From positions 620,001 to 684,000 of the forward strand of contig JAUPFL010000002.1 in assembly GCA_030562215.1 (NCBI GenBank): a DNA stretch of 64,000 nt. The letters run 5' to 3'. Shown piece by piece: positions 9,482-17,894 of the stretch. Below the pieces are notes generated by a model, which made no database searches, was not told the origin of the DNA, and saw only the letters and a program-made list of their open reading frames with translations. The stretch is from Peribacillus frigoritolerans. GTDB lineage: Bacteria > Bacillota > Bacilli > Bacillales > DSM-1321. Each line of letters opens with the position of its first letter. Position 1 is the first letter of the stretch. The position numbers and the translations under genes are program-made.

Positions 9482-9493
9482 ATGAGGGGAAAA

Positions 9494-9968
9494 ATGAAAA
9501 AGCATATTGTTATGCATATAGCTACAAGCCTGATGGATATATTGCTAGAGAGGATGGAAGCATTGATTGGCTTGAAGAGACAGAAGGGGAAGGGGACATT
9601 GGATACGGCGATTTCTATAATAGTATCGATACGGTGATCATTGGAAATAAGACATATCAATAGATTCATACCTTGGCAGAAGAATTTCCCTATCAAGATA
9701 AAGCCTGCAATGTCTTTTCAAGAAGCGGGAAAAGGAAAGAAGGATATATGGAGTTTGTGAACGAATCTGGCTTGTCGGTGGTGCAGAATTTGTGAGTGAT
9801 TTCATGAGGGGAATGCAGGTGTGTGAAATGGTCCTGTCCATCCCTTCCGATTATACTGGGGATGGAATTCGATTGTTCCAATCAGGAAGTCCCGATATCC
9901 CAATGAAGCTGACTAAGATGCAGCAGTACGGGCAAATTGATCAGCTCCATTATCAGAGAAAAAAATAA
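9494..9968 (+). pseudogene. Decayed dihydrofolate reductase / RibD C-terminal-like gene
   Basis: N-terminus MKKHIVMHIATSLDGYIA, then EDGSIDWLE, IDTVIIGNKTY and later IWLVGGAEFVSDF and DGIRLF are typical of the YyaP/YwjB-type DHFR-like family. Relatives are predicted NADPH-dependent reductases; this one may be inactive. GAGGGG precedes ATG 9494. The frame is broken at 9531-9532 (one G lost) and near 9765, and an in-frame TAG stands at 9661-9663, a substitution rather than a run error. About 158 codons. No equivalent lies here in B. subtilis. Possibly a true pseudogene. Confidence 0.7.
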
Positions 9969-9970
9969 TT

Positions 9971-9999
9971 GGTCTATTTTCCCCTAGGGCTCGTATAAA
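9971..9999 (+). promoter_or_regulatory. Candidate sigma-E promoter of gerM
   Basis: GGTCTATT (9971-9978), 13 bases, CGTATAAA (9992-9999) resembles the sigma-E -35 and -10 elements. gerM is sigma-E controlled in B. subtilis. Weak match. Confidence 0.4.
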
Positions 10000-10030
10000 T
10001 AGGAGTACAAACTGTCCTAGGAGTGATTTT

Positions 10031-11110
10031 ATGTCCAATAAATCAAAAGTAACAATGGCTGTGACCATTCTGGCATCTTCTTTTTGGCTTTCGGGCTGCG
10101 GATTATTTGGCGGTGAAGAGAAAAAGGAAATTGATCCGCCAAAGGATGTTTCATTAGTCGAGGATGAATCTTCATTAAAAGAAACAGAAACGAATGGTGA
10201 AGAAAAGCCAGCGACTGATGGAGAAGAAGGCGCTGTAGAATCGAAAACAGTGAAGACGGAGTTATATTTAATTGATAAAAGCGGGTATGTGGTTCCACAG
10301 ACATTGGAACTTCCTAAATCGGAAGCTGTCGCTAAACAGGCCCTTGATTACCTTGTCAATAACGGACCAGTCACGGATAAACTTCCAAATGGATTCAGGG
10401 CGGTCATTCCTGCCGATACCCAAATAAGCGTGAACATTAAAGACGGAGTGGCTGTGGCAGACTTTTCACCGGAGTTCAAAAACTATCAGAAAGAGGATGA
10501 ACTTAAAATCCTTCAGGCCATTACATGGACCCTGACACAATTCGACTCGGTCGAAAAAATTCAAATGAGAATCAATGGGGAAGATATTTCCGAAATGCCG
10601 GTCAATGGCACACCGATAGATGAAAATATCTCAAGGTCGTCAGGAATCAATATCGATACGAGTGACGTAGTCGACATTTCCAATACCAAAGCACTGACCG
10701 TTTATTATGTAGGCGGTGACGAGGAGTACACCTATTATGTTCCGGTGACGCGCAGGATCAGCGAAACGGTGTCTGATAATGTTACAGCCGTCATTCAGGA
10801 ATTAACGAAGAGTCCTTCGGGTTCTAACTTGCAAACAGGGTTCATGAGTGATGTAGCTTTACTTGACGAGCCTAAAGTGGCAGAAGGTAAGGTCAGCCTG
10901 AATTTTAACGAAAATATCCTTGGAAGCTTTAAAGAGAAAAAGGTATCACAAGAAGTCCTTGATGCCTTGGTCCTTTCCTTAACGGAACAGAAGGGAATTG
11001 AAAGCGTTGAAGTGCAAGTGCAGGGCAGCGCAGATGTTCTTAATGAAGAAGGCAAGAAATTATCCGAACCAGTGGTCCGCCCAGAGAAAGTCAACACAGG
11101 CAGTTTTTAA
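10031..11110 (+). CDS. gerM: GerM, sporulation/germination lipoprotein
   Basis: Mother-cell protein that in B. subtilis helps assemble the channel apparatus across the engulfed forespore membranes and is needed for normal germination. The 359-aa product has a lipoprotein signal ending in the lipobox WLSGCG (Cys near residue 23), an acidic linker, then two GerMN domains (about residues 75-190 and 215-340). ATG 10031 follows AGGAGTG. Frame intact. A clean terminator follows; the gene normally found next, rph, is missing here. Confidence 0.95.
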   Translation: MSNKSKVTMAVTILASSFWLSGCGLFGGEEKKEIDPPKDVSLVEDESSLKETETNGEEKPATDGEEGAVESKTVKTELYLIDKSGYVVPQTLELPKSEAVAKQALDYLVNNGPVTDKLPNGFRAVIPADTQISVNIKDGVAVADFSPEFKNYQKEDELKILQAITWTLTQFDSVEKIQMRINGEDISEMPVNGTPIDENISRSSGINIDTSDVVDISNTKALTVYYVGGDEEYTYYVPVTRRISETVSDNVTAVIQELTKSPSGSNLQTGFMSDVALLDEPKVAEGKVSLNFNENILGSFKEKKVSQEVLDALVLSLTEQKGIESVEVQVQGSADVLNEEGKKLSEPVVRPEKVNTGSF

Positions 11111-11130
11111 ATATTTATAGGAATAGCACA

Positions 11131-11164
11131 ATGAGGCAGCCTGCAGCTGCCTCTTATTTTTTAA
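11131..11164 (+). terminator. Terminator of gerM
   Basis: Perfect 8-bp stem GAGGCAGC (11133-11140) / GCTGCCTC (11146-11153), then TTATTTTTT. Confidence 0.88.
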
Positions 11165-11199
11165 TACCCATACTATAAATCGAAAATAAATTCAAACAA

Positions 11200-12352
11200 A
11201 TGAGAAAGTTAATTGCAGTTATAGTTATTGGATGTCAACTCTTTTTGACGACTGGATGCTGGGGAATGAAGGAAATTCAAGCACAAACATATGGATCTGC
11301 CCAGGGGATTGATTATAAAAAGGGTGAATTTATCTTATACTTTCAAGCGTTGGATTTTACGGATATAGCGAAACAAGAGGGAGCCGCTGCATTACAAGAA
11401 AAATCTTCTGTTCTCATTGGAAAAGGTAAAGGGAAAGTATAGAAGAAGCATATAGTGAATTAGAACAAAATGCAGCATTACCTCTTTATATCGGACATGT
11501 TAACTCCTTCATTTTAAGTAGGGATGTAATCAATAAGAAAATGAAGGAGTTCATTGAGTATGTAGGAAAAGAGCCTTTATTACGGTACAATTCATGGTTA
11601 TTTGTTACAAACGAGGATATTAAAAAGGTTTTTGACAGTGAAAGTTTCTATAATCTTCCTAACCTATTCTCGATTCTTCAAAGGCCAGAGACCGTTACAA
11701 ATGAAAACTATTTCATTCCCCATTAAAATTCAGTGAACTTGTTTCGAAATTTTATCAACCGGTGGGTTCCATATTAATTCCTTCAATAGAAATAAATGAG
11801 CATCATTACTCAGAGGCCGGGAAAGAAAAAAGATACCATCGTTAAATGGTGGGTATGTTTTATCAAAGCAACAGTACAAAGGGTTCGTAAGTAAACAAGA
11901 TTTAATAGGTTTAAAATGGGTTGAAAAAAGGCGACAATGATTTTTTTCCCTGAATAAACAAAAAATAAGTATTGAAATATTGAAACCTAAAACAAAAATC
12001 ATTGTATTGGAACAAGATAAGAGACCCTTATATGATTTAGAAGTTAGTGCAAATGGTATATTGAAACTAAATATAGATAACTTGGACATGAATAAAATTG
12101 AAAAAAATAGAAATGAAAATTAAGGAAGATATTTTGAAGACATTGGAGACATTGGAGAAAATCAATACAGACCTTTTTAACATAAGTGAAAAGGCATACA
12201 GATACCATGTTAATAAGTGGGATAATGAAATGATTAATTCCTTTGATAAAACCTCAATAAATGACATAAAGATATTCACATTGAACATAGTGAAAATTAC
12301 AAACGTCAGACTACAATTTCTGGGGTTATTGCAAAAGCGGGAGTTGTGTTAG
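11200..12352 (+). CDS. Orphan Ger(x)C-family germination lipoprotein (about six frameshifts)
   Basis: Ger(x)C proteins are the lipoprotein C subunits of nutrient germinant receptors. The N-terminus has a signal with lipobox LTTGCW followed by KEIQAQTYGSAQGIDY, typical of the family. Later fragments (GHVNSFILSRDVI, GKEPLLRYNSWLFVTNEDIK, GGYVLSKQQYKGFVSKQDLI) appear in order across frames, and the full span of about 384 codons is the usual length. Breaks lie near 11437, 11718, 11830, 11930 and 12105. No recognisable ribosome binding site precedes ATG 11200 and no GerA/GerB partner is nearby. It sits where rph should be. Either an error-rich intact gene or a decaying import. Confidence 0.75.
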
Positions 12353-12371
12353 ACTTAAATTAACTGGAAAA

Positions 12372-12509
12372 TTCAGCGGCGGTTGTTTATCATGAATGGC
12401 AGAGCTGAATTCGTCCGTTTGGCACTGGAGAAGAAGCGGCTTTTACAAATAACGAGTTACAGCAAATTCTTTCTTAGCCCAAAAAAGAGCTCTCACGCCG
12501 ATAAAATAA
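12372..12509 (+). pseudogene. rph: Remnant of RNase PH C-terminus
   Basis: In three frames this stretch encodes VIMNGRAEFV, then GTGEEAAFTNNELQQILSL and AQKRALTPIK before a stop at 12507-12509. That resembles the last 45 or so residues of RNase PH (…MNV-M-G-G-FVE-QGTGEEA-F…). B. subtilis order is gerM-rph-rdgB, so the position is exactly right. The other four fifths of rph are absent. The Ger(x)C gene occupies the gap. Confidence 0.7.
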
Positions 12510-12527
12510 AAAAGGGTGAAATCAAAA

Positions 12528-13138
12528 ATGAAGACAGTAATCATTGCAACGAAAAATAAAGGGAAAGCCAAGGAGTTTGAAAGCTTATTCTCTGCTAAAG
12601 GATATGAAGTCAAAACACTTCTCGATGTACCGGATGCTCCGGATGTTGAGGAAACAGGCACAACTTTTGAAGAAAATGCGATCCTGAAGGCAGAGGCCAT
12701 TGCCCATCAGCTAGGCCACTTTGTCATTGCAGATGATTCCGGGTTGATTGTAGATGCATTGGAGGGCCGTCCGGGCGTATATTCTGCGCGCTATGCTGGA
12801 GAGTCCAAGAGTGATGAAGCGAACACGGAAAAAGTCCTCCGGGAACTGGAAGGCGTGCCAAAAGAAGATAGGACGGCGAGATTTTATTGCGCCTTGGCAC
12901 TCGCGTCACCCAACCAGGAAACGATTACGGTATCGGGAACGATGGAAGGCTTGATTACGGAACAGCCTTCAGGAACGAATGGATTTGGATATGATCCCAT
13001 CTTTTATGTTGAGGAACAGGGCAAAACAAACGCCGAATTAACAAAAGAGGAAAAAACAAAATCAGCCACCGTGCCAACGCATTGAGGGCTCTAGATGAAA
13101 AACTTGATCTATTTCTAAAAAGGGAAGAAGGTATGTGA
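12528..13138 (+). CDS. rdgB: XTP/dITP pyrophosphatase, Ham1/RdgB (one frameshift)
   Basis: Hydrolyses ITP, dITP and XTP to monophosphates, keeping deaminated purines out of nucleic acids. Motifs: [11 protein letters not shown] at the substrate loop, [31 protein letters not shown] and GFGYDPIF. The frame breaks in the A run 13051-13056; one extra A yields the family ending [17 protein letters not shown] and a stop at 13136-13138. ATG 12528 has AAAGGGTG nine bases upstream. Only two bases separate it from ysnB. Confidence 0.93.
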
Positions 13139-13140
13139 CG

Positions 13141-13653
13141 ATGAAAGTGCTAATAATGAGTGACAGTCATGGCTTAACTCATGAAATCAGCATGATAACC
13201 GACCGTCATAAACAAGGAGTGGCAGCCATGATCCATTGCGGTGATTCAGAGTTGGAAAGAAATGACCCTTACATGTCGGAGTTCTTAGCCGTTCGCGGGA
13301 ATTGTGACTATGATTCGGCATATCCGAATGACATTGTGGAGAACATCGCAGGCAAGCGTTTCTTCCTTACACATGGACACCTCTATAACATAAATATGAC
13401 CTTGATGAACCTGGCTTATAAAAGTGAAGAGACAGGGGCGGATATTATTTGCTTTGGTCACTCTCACGCTGCAGGCTCCGAATTGATTGACGGCAAGCTC
13501 TTCATCAACCCGGGAAGCATACGTCAGCCGCGTGGACGAAATGAGAAAACCTATGCCATTTTGGATATCGGAAAGGACGAACTTGAAATCATCTATTATG
13601 ACCTTGAAGGAAAAATCGTTGAGGAGCTAAGAAATGCTTATCAAATGGAATGA
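13141..13653 (+). CDS. ysnB: YfcE/MJ0936-type metallophosphoesterase
   Basis: Calcineurin-like phosphodiesterase of about 170 aa; substrate in the cell unknown. All metal-site motifs are visible: MSDSHG, HCGDSE, RGNCD, THGH and FGHSHAA, then INPGSIRQPR. ATG 13141 is preceded by GAAGAAGG nine bases away (GTG 13135 is possible). Translationally close to rdgB. Frame intact. Confidence 0.93.
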   Translation: MKVLIMSDSHGLTHEISMITDRHKQGVAAMIHCGDSELERNDPYMSEFLAVRGNCDYDSAYPNDIVENIAGKRFFLTHGHLYNINMTLMNLAYKSEETGADIICFGHSHAAGSELIDGKLFINPGSIRQPRGRNEKTYAILDIGKDELEIIYYDLEGKIVEELRNAYQME

Positions 13654-13669
13654 CTTCATGTATAATGAA

Positions 13670-13695
13670 CAGGAAGCGTTTTTCCCCGCTTCCTG
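13670..13695 (+). terminator. Hairpin after ysnB, possible terminator
   Basis: 9-bp stem CAGGAAGCG / CGCTTCCTG without a T run; it could be a weak or factor-assisted terminator. Confidence 0.45.
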
Positions 13696-13733
13696 GGTCA
13701 TAAAAAAGAAAAAAAACTTTTTATGAAAAACCG

Positions 13734-13762
13734 TTGACTTTCTTTTGATATCCTACTATAAT
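13734..13762 (+). promoter_or_regulatory. Sigma-A promoter of tRNA-Arg
   Basis: TTGACT (13734-13739), 17 bases, consensus TATAAT (13757-13762), about 65 bases upstream of the tRNA. Confidence 0.85.
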
Positions 13763-13826
13763 AAGAAGTGTCCTAAGGGAACAGTTAAGGTAATACATAA
13801 GTTTTACCGCAACTTATATCATAAAC

Positions 13827-13900
<74 letters not shown>

Positions 13901-13907
13901 CTAACTT

Positions 13908-13947
13908 AAAAAAGCCAAAACCTTCTAAGGTTTTGGCTTTTTTTTTC
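13908..13947 (+). terminator. Terminator of tRNA-Arg
   Basis: 14-bp perfect stem AAAGCCAAAACCTT / AAGGTTTTGGCTTT with a 2-base core loop and a long T run. Confidence 0.93.
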
Positions 13948-14120
13948 TTTTTGAACTGTTTAAGTTAACGAAAGTAATTTGGAATGGAATGAAGAAAGGT
14001 GCCTTTTGATTTGCATCGTTTAAACGTTAATATTCGTATAACGATAAGAAGTTTATTTCATATTTGTCGCAGGTGGATGATCTTTTATGTCGAACTTGTT
14101 ATAAATAAGGAGATGTTTAA

Positions 14121-14321
14121 ATGAATAAAGATAGACTATTCAAGTTCATTCAAACTTCCACTCGGGGCAATTTCTTCTCAGTCGAAATATCCGAAGATGG
14201 AACTGAAGTGGTCCGATTGGCCAAGGAATTAGAAAAAGAAGGAAGAATCAAGTTGAGGGAATGCAAACGAAAAGAACAAATTGTTTATCTGGAAGGAATA
14301 CTTAAGTTTGTTCCTAGCTAA
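14121..14321 (+). CDS. Conserved small protein of unknown function, 66 aa
   Basis: Short, charged protein that I do not recognise. It has a strong ribosome binding site (AAGGAGATG, five bases before ATG 14121) and a clear terminator downstream. Composition (KELEKEGRIKLRECKRKE, one Cys) suggests a small soluble alpha/beta or winged-helix-like fold, but no motif proves it. First gene of the accessory block after the tRNA; monocistronic. Confidence 0.65.
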   Translation: MNKDRLFKFIQTSTRGNFFSVEISEDGTEVVRLAKELEKEGRIKLRECKRKEQIVYLEGILKFVPS

Positions 14322-14375
14322 TACTTAATGAGCTCTAACGAAGGATTTATGTTAGGAATCTCATTTGCTCCACAG

Positions 14376-14408
14376 AAAAAAGGCATCCATAATCGGATGC
14401 CTTTTTTA
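14376..14408. terminator. Bidirectional terminator
   Basis: 13-bp stem AAAAAAGGCATCC / GGATGCCTTTTTT with a 6-base loop between the 66-aa gene (+) and the convergent unknown gene (-). Confidence 0.9.
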
Positions 14409-14421
14409 TATCAAATTCTAT

Positions 14422-14733
14422 TTAATGTTTGGAGATTTTTTTAATGGTTTCACGGTTTTTGATTATAGCCGTCTTTAATTCTTCGACGGGTGAACTTTTA
14501 TCATCTTCTTCACTAAGCTGCATCGTATTTTGTATAAGTAATTCAATCGTATCGCGTAATTCTGGCAGTGATACCTTGAATTGTTCAGGTAAATGTTGTA
14601 ATGCCTGGTGTAAATCGGTGTTGTGGATTGGTGGAACAATCGCATCGTTTTCATCTTTCAATAATATATCCTCCTCTATGGCTTCTTCACGCTTATATAG
14701 CATATTATTGGGGGAATTACGCTTATTATTCAT
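14422..14733 (-). CDS. Hypothetical acidic protein, about 103 aa
   Basis: Open frame of 114 codons from TTG at the complement of 14766, or 103 from ATG at the complement of 14733. Rich in Glu, Lys and Leu with probable helices (PELRDTIELLIQNTMQLSEED, PVEELKTAIIKNRETIKKI). No known family recognised and no convincing ribosome binding site. A TTGATT-18-TATAGT promoter-like pair lies around the longer start, favouring the shorter form. Shares a terminator with the 66-aa gene. Real gene status is moderately supported by length, coding-like composition and the terminator. Confidence 0.5.
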   Translation of the reverse strand: MNNKRNSPNNMLYKREEAIEEDILLKDENDAIVPPIHNTDLHQALQHLPEQFKVSLPELRDTIELLIQNTMQLSEEDDKSSPVEELKTAIIKNRETIKKISKH

Positions 14734-14867
14734 TATACTATATCGCCATAGTCCCTTGGGAATCAATTAATGGATGTCGAATTCGCCTGACAGCTGTATG
14801 ATATGAAGCCCCTTCTGACTATCAAGATCAAATGCTTTGCCGGAATTATAAATAAATCAGAAAAATA

Positions 14868-14898
14868 TTGACATAATACAAACAAATTAATATTATGT
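14868..14898 (+). promoter_or_regulatory. Sigma-A promoter overlapped by an inverted repeat
   Basis: TTGACA (14868-14873), 17 bases, TATTAT (14891-14896). An inverted repeat ACATAATA (14871-14878) / TATTATGT (14891-14898) covers both elements, so a dimeric repressor could block it. It drives the DUF2087 / GIY-YIG pair. Confidence 0.7.
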
Positions 14899-14936
14899 TT
14901 ATTATATCGTAAACTTTATAGGGAAGTGTTTGTTTT

Positions 14937-15692
14937 ATGAAGGACGCTGAAATGTTTTGGGGCGCATCTCAGGATGAGCTTAAACAAGGGTACATCGAAG
15001 GTGAGAATCAATATGTTTGTTTGTTGTGTGGTAATGCAATTGAAAAGGGGATCGTATACCCGAAAGATGGGGTTCTTTATGAAGCAAAGAGGTATATGCG
15101 AATTCATATTGAACATGCACACAGCTCCGTTTTTGAATACTTGATTGATCTCGATAAAAAACTTACAGGTCTCACGGACCATCAAAATCGCCTTCTTCGC
15201 CTTTTTTACCAAGGGAAGAATGATGCTGAGGTTCAGGAGGAAATGGGGATTGGCAGTCCGTCCACCATTCGGAACCATCGTTTTGTTTTGAAAGAGAAAG
15301 AGCGTCAAGCTAAGTTGTTTTTAGCTCTGATGGAACTTCTGAAAGGTAAAGATGAACATGCTCCGGCATTTATCCCGCTTCATCAAAAAGCAAGGATGGT
15401 CGATGATCGTTATAACGTTACCGAGGATGAAAAGGTGAATGTGCTGAAAAAATACTTCCCTAAAGGCAGTCAGGATGAATTAAAGTCTTTCCCGCCAAAG
15501 GAAAAACAAAGGCTGATCATTCTCCAAGAAATTATGAACCGTTTTGAAAATGAGCGGAGATACGAAGAAAAAGAAATCAATCAAATATTGGGTGCCGTTT
15601 ATCATGATCATGTCCTATTGAGAAGGTATTTAATAGAATATGGATTCTTGGATAGAAAGCCTGATGGGAGCCAATATTGGCTGAAGAAATGA
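14937..15692 (+). CDS. DUF2087-domain putative transcription regulator
   Basis: 251 aa in three parts. Residues about 24-60 hold CLLC and a HIEHAH pair, a possible Zn site. Residues about 75-120 look like a LuxR-type HTH (LTDHQNRLLRLFYQGKNDAE, STIRNHRFVLKEKERQAK). The C-terminal 85 residues (VNVLKKYFP through GSQYWLKK) are the DUF2087 domain, known from predicted regulators. GGGAAGTG precedes ATG 14937. The GIY-YIG gene starts 18 bases downstream, so the two form an operon. Function is unproven; the operator-like palindrome in the promoter hints at autoregulation. Confidence 0.8.
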   Translation: MKDAEMFWGASQDELKQGYIEGENQYVCLLCGNAIEKGIVYPKDGVLYEAKRYMRIHIEHAHSSVFEYLIDLDKKLTGLTDHQNRLLRLFYQGKNDAEVQEEMGIGSPSTIRNHRFVLKEKERQAKLFLALMELLKGKDEHAPAFIPLHQKARMVDDRYNVTEDEKVNVLKKYFPKGSQDELKSFPPKEKQRLIILQEIMNRFENERRYEEKEINQILGAVYHDHVLLRRYLIEYGFLDRKPDGSQYWLKK

Positions 15693-15710
15693 TGACTGGA
15701 GGCAAGAAAG

Positions 15711-16067
15711 ATGGATCGTAAAAAAGAACTGAAGCAATTATATAAAGAAACGAAAGTTGAAGCAGGTGTATACCAAATCAGAAATACGGTAAATGATAAA
15801 GTCTTTATCGGAAGCACCAGGAATTTAAAGACGTTGAAGGGGAAACAATTTGAATTGGAAAATGGAACAAACACCAATAAAGTGCTGCAAGGTGAGTGGA
15901 ACCAATATGGGAAAGATGCTTTTTCTTTTGAGGTACTGGAGGTATTGAAGCCAAAAGAAACAGGATTTTTTGATGCTAAACGGGAATTGAAAAAACTTGA
16001 AGAAATGTGGCTGGAAAAAATACAGCCATACGAAGAACGGGGATACAATAGAATGAAATCGAACTGA
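15711..16067 (+). CDS. GIY-YIG nuclease-domain protein, 118 aa
   Basis: A single small GIY-YIG-like domain: GVYQIRNTVNDKVFIGSTRN holds the GVY…FIG pair, followed by the asparagine-rich stretch and EWNQYGKDAFSFEVLEVL, then an acidic helix ending EEMWLEKIQPYEERGYNR. The conserved catalytic Arg after FIG (STRN) and a Glu in the C-terminal half are present. Homologues are predicted endonucleases, but cellular roles are unknown. Second gene behind DUF2087; ATG 15711 has a GGAGGCAAG site. Confidence 0.82.
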   Translation: MDRKKELKQLYKETKVEAGVYQIRNTVNDKVFIGSTRNLKTLKGKQFELENGTNTNKVLQGEWNQYGKDAFSFEVLEVLKPKETGFFDAKRELKKLEEMWLEKIQPYEERGYNRMKSN

Positions 16068-16202
16068 CTTGTACGTAGCCTTTAGAGATTCTCCGCGATT
16101 CCCAGCTGCCGATTTACCTTTGATGCATTTCTTTATGAAAAATAAGGTATTATGGAAGCGGATGGTAATATATTTTAGTGTTTAGGATTAGGAGGTGCTG
16201 GG

Positions 16203-16480
16203 ATGGAAAATGGCGATGGATATCTACGGGCGAAAAAAGGGTTGAAAACCTTAAGGCATTCTACATTCATCTAATGGTGTATGTATTGGTGAATGTCATG
16301 TTGATTGCGATTAACCTATTGACGGATCCTGGTTATTGGTGGTTCCTTTATCCCCTTGGAGGGTGGGGGATTGGTGTTCTGATACATGGAATTACCATTC
16401 TTGCGCAAGGAAACTTCGGGTCTGAGTGGGAAGAAAGAAAAATAAAAGAATATATGGAAAAGGATAAAAAGAACGGCTGA
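16203..16480 (+). CDS. 2TM-domain small membrane protein (one frameshift)
   Basis: Starting at ATG 16203, five bases after AGGAGGTG, the frame reads MENGDGYLRAKK and then breaks in the A run 16233-16238; one more A joins it to RVENLKAFYIHLMVYVLVN, the hallmark of the 2TM family. Two membrane helices (IHLMVYVLVNVMLIAINLL and a second near WWFLYPLGGWGIGVLIHGI) follow, with a charged tail. About 92 aa. Such domains occur alone or fused to sensor kinases; function unknown. Confidence 0.75.
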
Positions 16481-16501
16481 ATTTTGGCGTGTTCAAAACA
16501 G

Positions 16502-16526
16502 GGAGTCATTTGTGGCTCTTTTTTTG
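16502..16526 (+). terminator. Terminator after the 2TM gene
   Basis: Stem GAGTCA (16503-16508) / TGGCTC (16513-16518), then seven T. Confidence 0.7.
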
Positions 16527-16662
16527 TGGAAAAATAATCGGTGGATCTCACTTGTTGTAAGTTTTTAAATGGTTTAAGCTAGTAATGGGGGACCTGTCTA
16601 TGAAAAAGGGGGAAACCCGTGGAGGACCTTCACTAAATAATAATTAATCTTAGGAGTTGCGA

Positions 16663-16835
16663 ATGAAAAAATAGGATGGACCATAACGGGAATAGGGGCA
16701 ATCATGGCGCTGGGGGCCTTGCTTTATCCTTTGAATGTTATTGATAAAACTCTATGTATATATTTATTGCTCGGCGGTGCAGGGCTAATGTTTGTCGGGT
16801 CAATGTTCAGGGCCTTTTCGCTCCTGAAAAGATGA
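16663..16835 (+). CDS. Very small membrane protein, about 57 aa (frameshift after start)
   Basis: AGGAG seven bases before ATG 16663 starts MKK; one extra A in the run 16666-16671 opens a frame to TGA 16833-16835. The product would be two hydrophobic helices (WTITGIGAIMALGALLYP and YLLLGGAGLMFVGSMFRAF) and a basic end LLKR. Without repair a stop follows at once. No family recognised. Close to the next membrane-protein gene, perhaps co-transcribed. Confidence 0.5.
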
Positions 16836-16877
16836 CTGATTTTACGTTTGATAAAAACGCTCGATTAAGGTGATGAC

Positions 16878-17231
16878 ATGGAGAAAAACCAATTGAAATA
16901 TGCCCAGCAGCATCTGGCTAATGAACGCACCTTCTTGGCGTGGATAAGGACGGTGATTGCGATAGTGGGGGTTGGTTTTCTTGCGACAAGCCTCCATTTT
17001 ACGATTGGTGTGCATCGGGATGCCTGGATTGACTTGATCAGCATCGTGCTTGGGATGTTTGCGTGTGCATTGGGACTTGTGATTACCGTTCTGGCGACAA
17101 TCGGTTATCTTCAGAAGAAACGGCAAATCAATGAAGGGACGTTTGAGCCTTCAAGTGCGCACGTAATTCTAATCGCTGTTTTTATGGTCATATTGTTATC
17201 GATGATCATTTTATATTTTGTTTTCATTTAA
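16878..17231 (+). CDS. DUF202 (YidH-like) membrane protein
   Basis: 117 aa with the diagnostic start QQHLANERTFLAWIRT and three predicted membrane helices (VIAIVGVGFLATSLHF, LISIVLGMFACALGLVITVL, HVILIAVFMVILLSMIILYF). DUF202 proteins are inner-membrane proteins of unknown role. ATG 16878 follows AAGGTGATG. Frame intact; terminator at 17231. Confidence 0.88.
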   Translation: MEKNQLKYAQQHLANERTFLAWIRTVIAIVGVGFLATSLHFTIGVHRDAWIDLISIVLGMFACALGLVITVLATIGYLQKKRQINEGTFEPSSAHVILIAVFMVILLSMIILYFVFI

Positions 17232-17263
17232 AACTGTCCTAACCTAAATAGGGCAGTTTTTTT
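17231..17263 (+). terminator. Terminator of the DUF202 gene
   Basis: 10-bp stem AAACTGTCCT / AGGGCAGTTT with one G-U pair, followed by Ts. Confidence 0.85.
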
Positions 17264-17894
17264 AGTTTCTGTTATTATATACTTATTCTTACATCATTAC
17301 GGAAAGATTTCTTCCATTAACTTAATGCCAACAAAAAACGAAAGCTTAAAAAAATGTATTTCAGGTTATGAAAGAATCATCCAGACTGTATATAAATTCG
17401 AAGAAAACGAGTTTGCCTGTAATTTTATGGCGGTTACAATTTGGACGTTGATTTCCGGTCCAGGCACTCGCTTCCCGCAGGAGTCTCGCTCCTTCCTCTA
17501 CAATCAACTTCGTTACTTAAGGAGTTGAAGGTATTGCTACTTTGGGTCCGTTGGTTCGGGAGCATCATTTAATGAAAGATACGTTTTCCGAACCCCTTTT
17601 GTCGACTAAATGGAATAATTAAAACCTTTTTATTATATTAAATACAGTGTTGAGCACGTTAGCCATGGTGAAAGGGTATATAAGCGGCAAGGGAAAAATC
17701 GATCAAGTTTTGTCTTTTGACTTCCTTGAAAAAATATCATAAACCATCATGAGATTGTGAATAAACTTCACATGGGTAATGCTAACTTTATAACCCTTGG
17801 AGTACTTTATTCAATTTCAATCACGTTTTAAATATTTGTTTATTTTTCCATTTTGTGAGATATGATAAAGAGGAACTAAAAGGAGGTCATCGAG
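17264..17894. other. Intergenic region of about 630 bases
   Basis: AT-rich, with no convincing gene. The 67-codon frame at 17325-17528 runs through a dispersed repeat (17448-17509) and has no ribosome binding site. Upstream of the GNAT gene the last 20 bases hold AAAAGGAGGTCA. Otherwise I see nothing. Confidence 0.6.
17448..17509. repeat. Short dispersed-repeat-like element with inverted ends
   Basis: Locally GC-rich island with TTTCCGGTCCAGGCACTCGC and CCGCAGGAGTCTCGCTCC, wording seen in dispersed intergenic repeats of Bacillaceae. Ends are GTTGATT (17448-17454) and AATCAAC (17503-17509), inverted. Recognition is from memory; copy number cannot be checked here. Confidence 0.55.

Noticed and set aside
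14422-14770. + strand frame opposite the unknown - strand gene
   Set aside because: Cys/Ser-rich composition typical of an antisense shadow; the - strand frame has normal protein composition.
17325-17528. 67-codon frame downstream of the DUF202 gene
   Set aside because: Runs through a dispersed repeat, with no site or motif.
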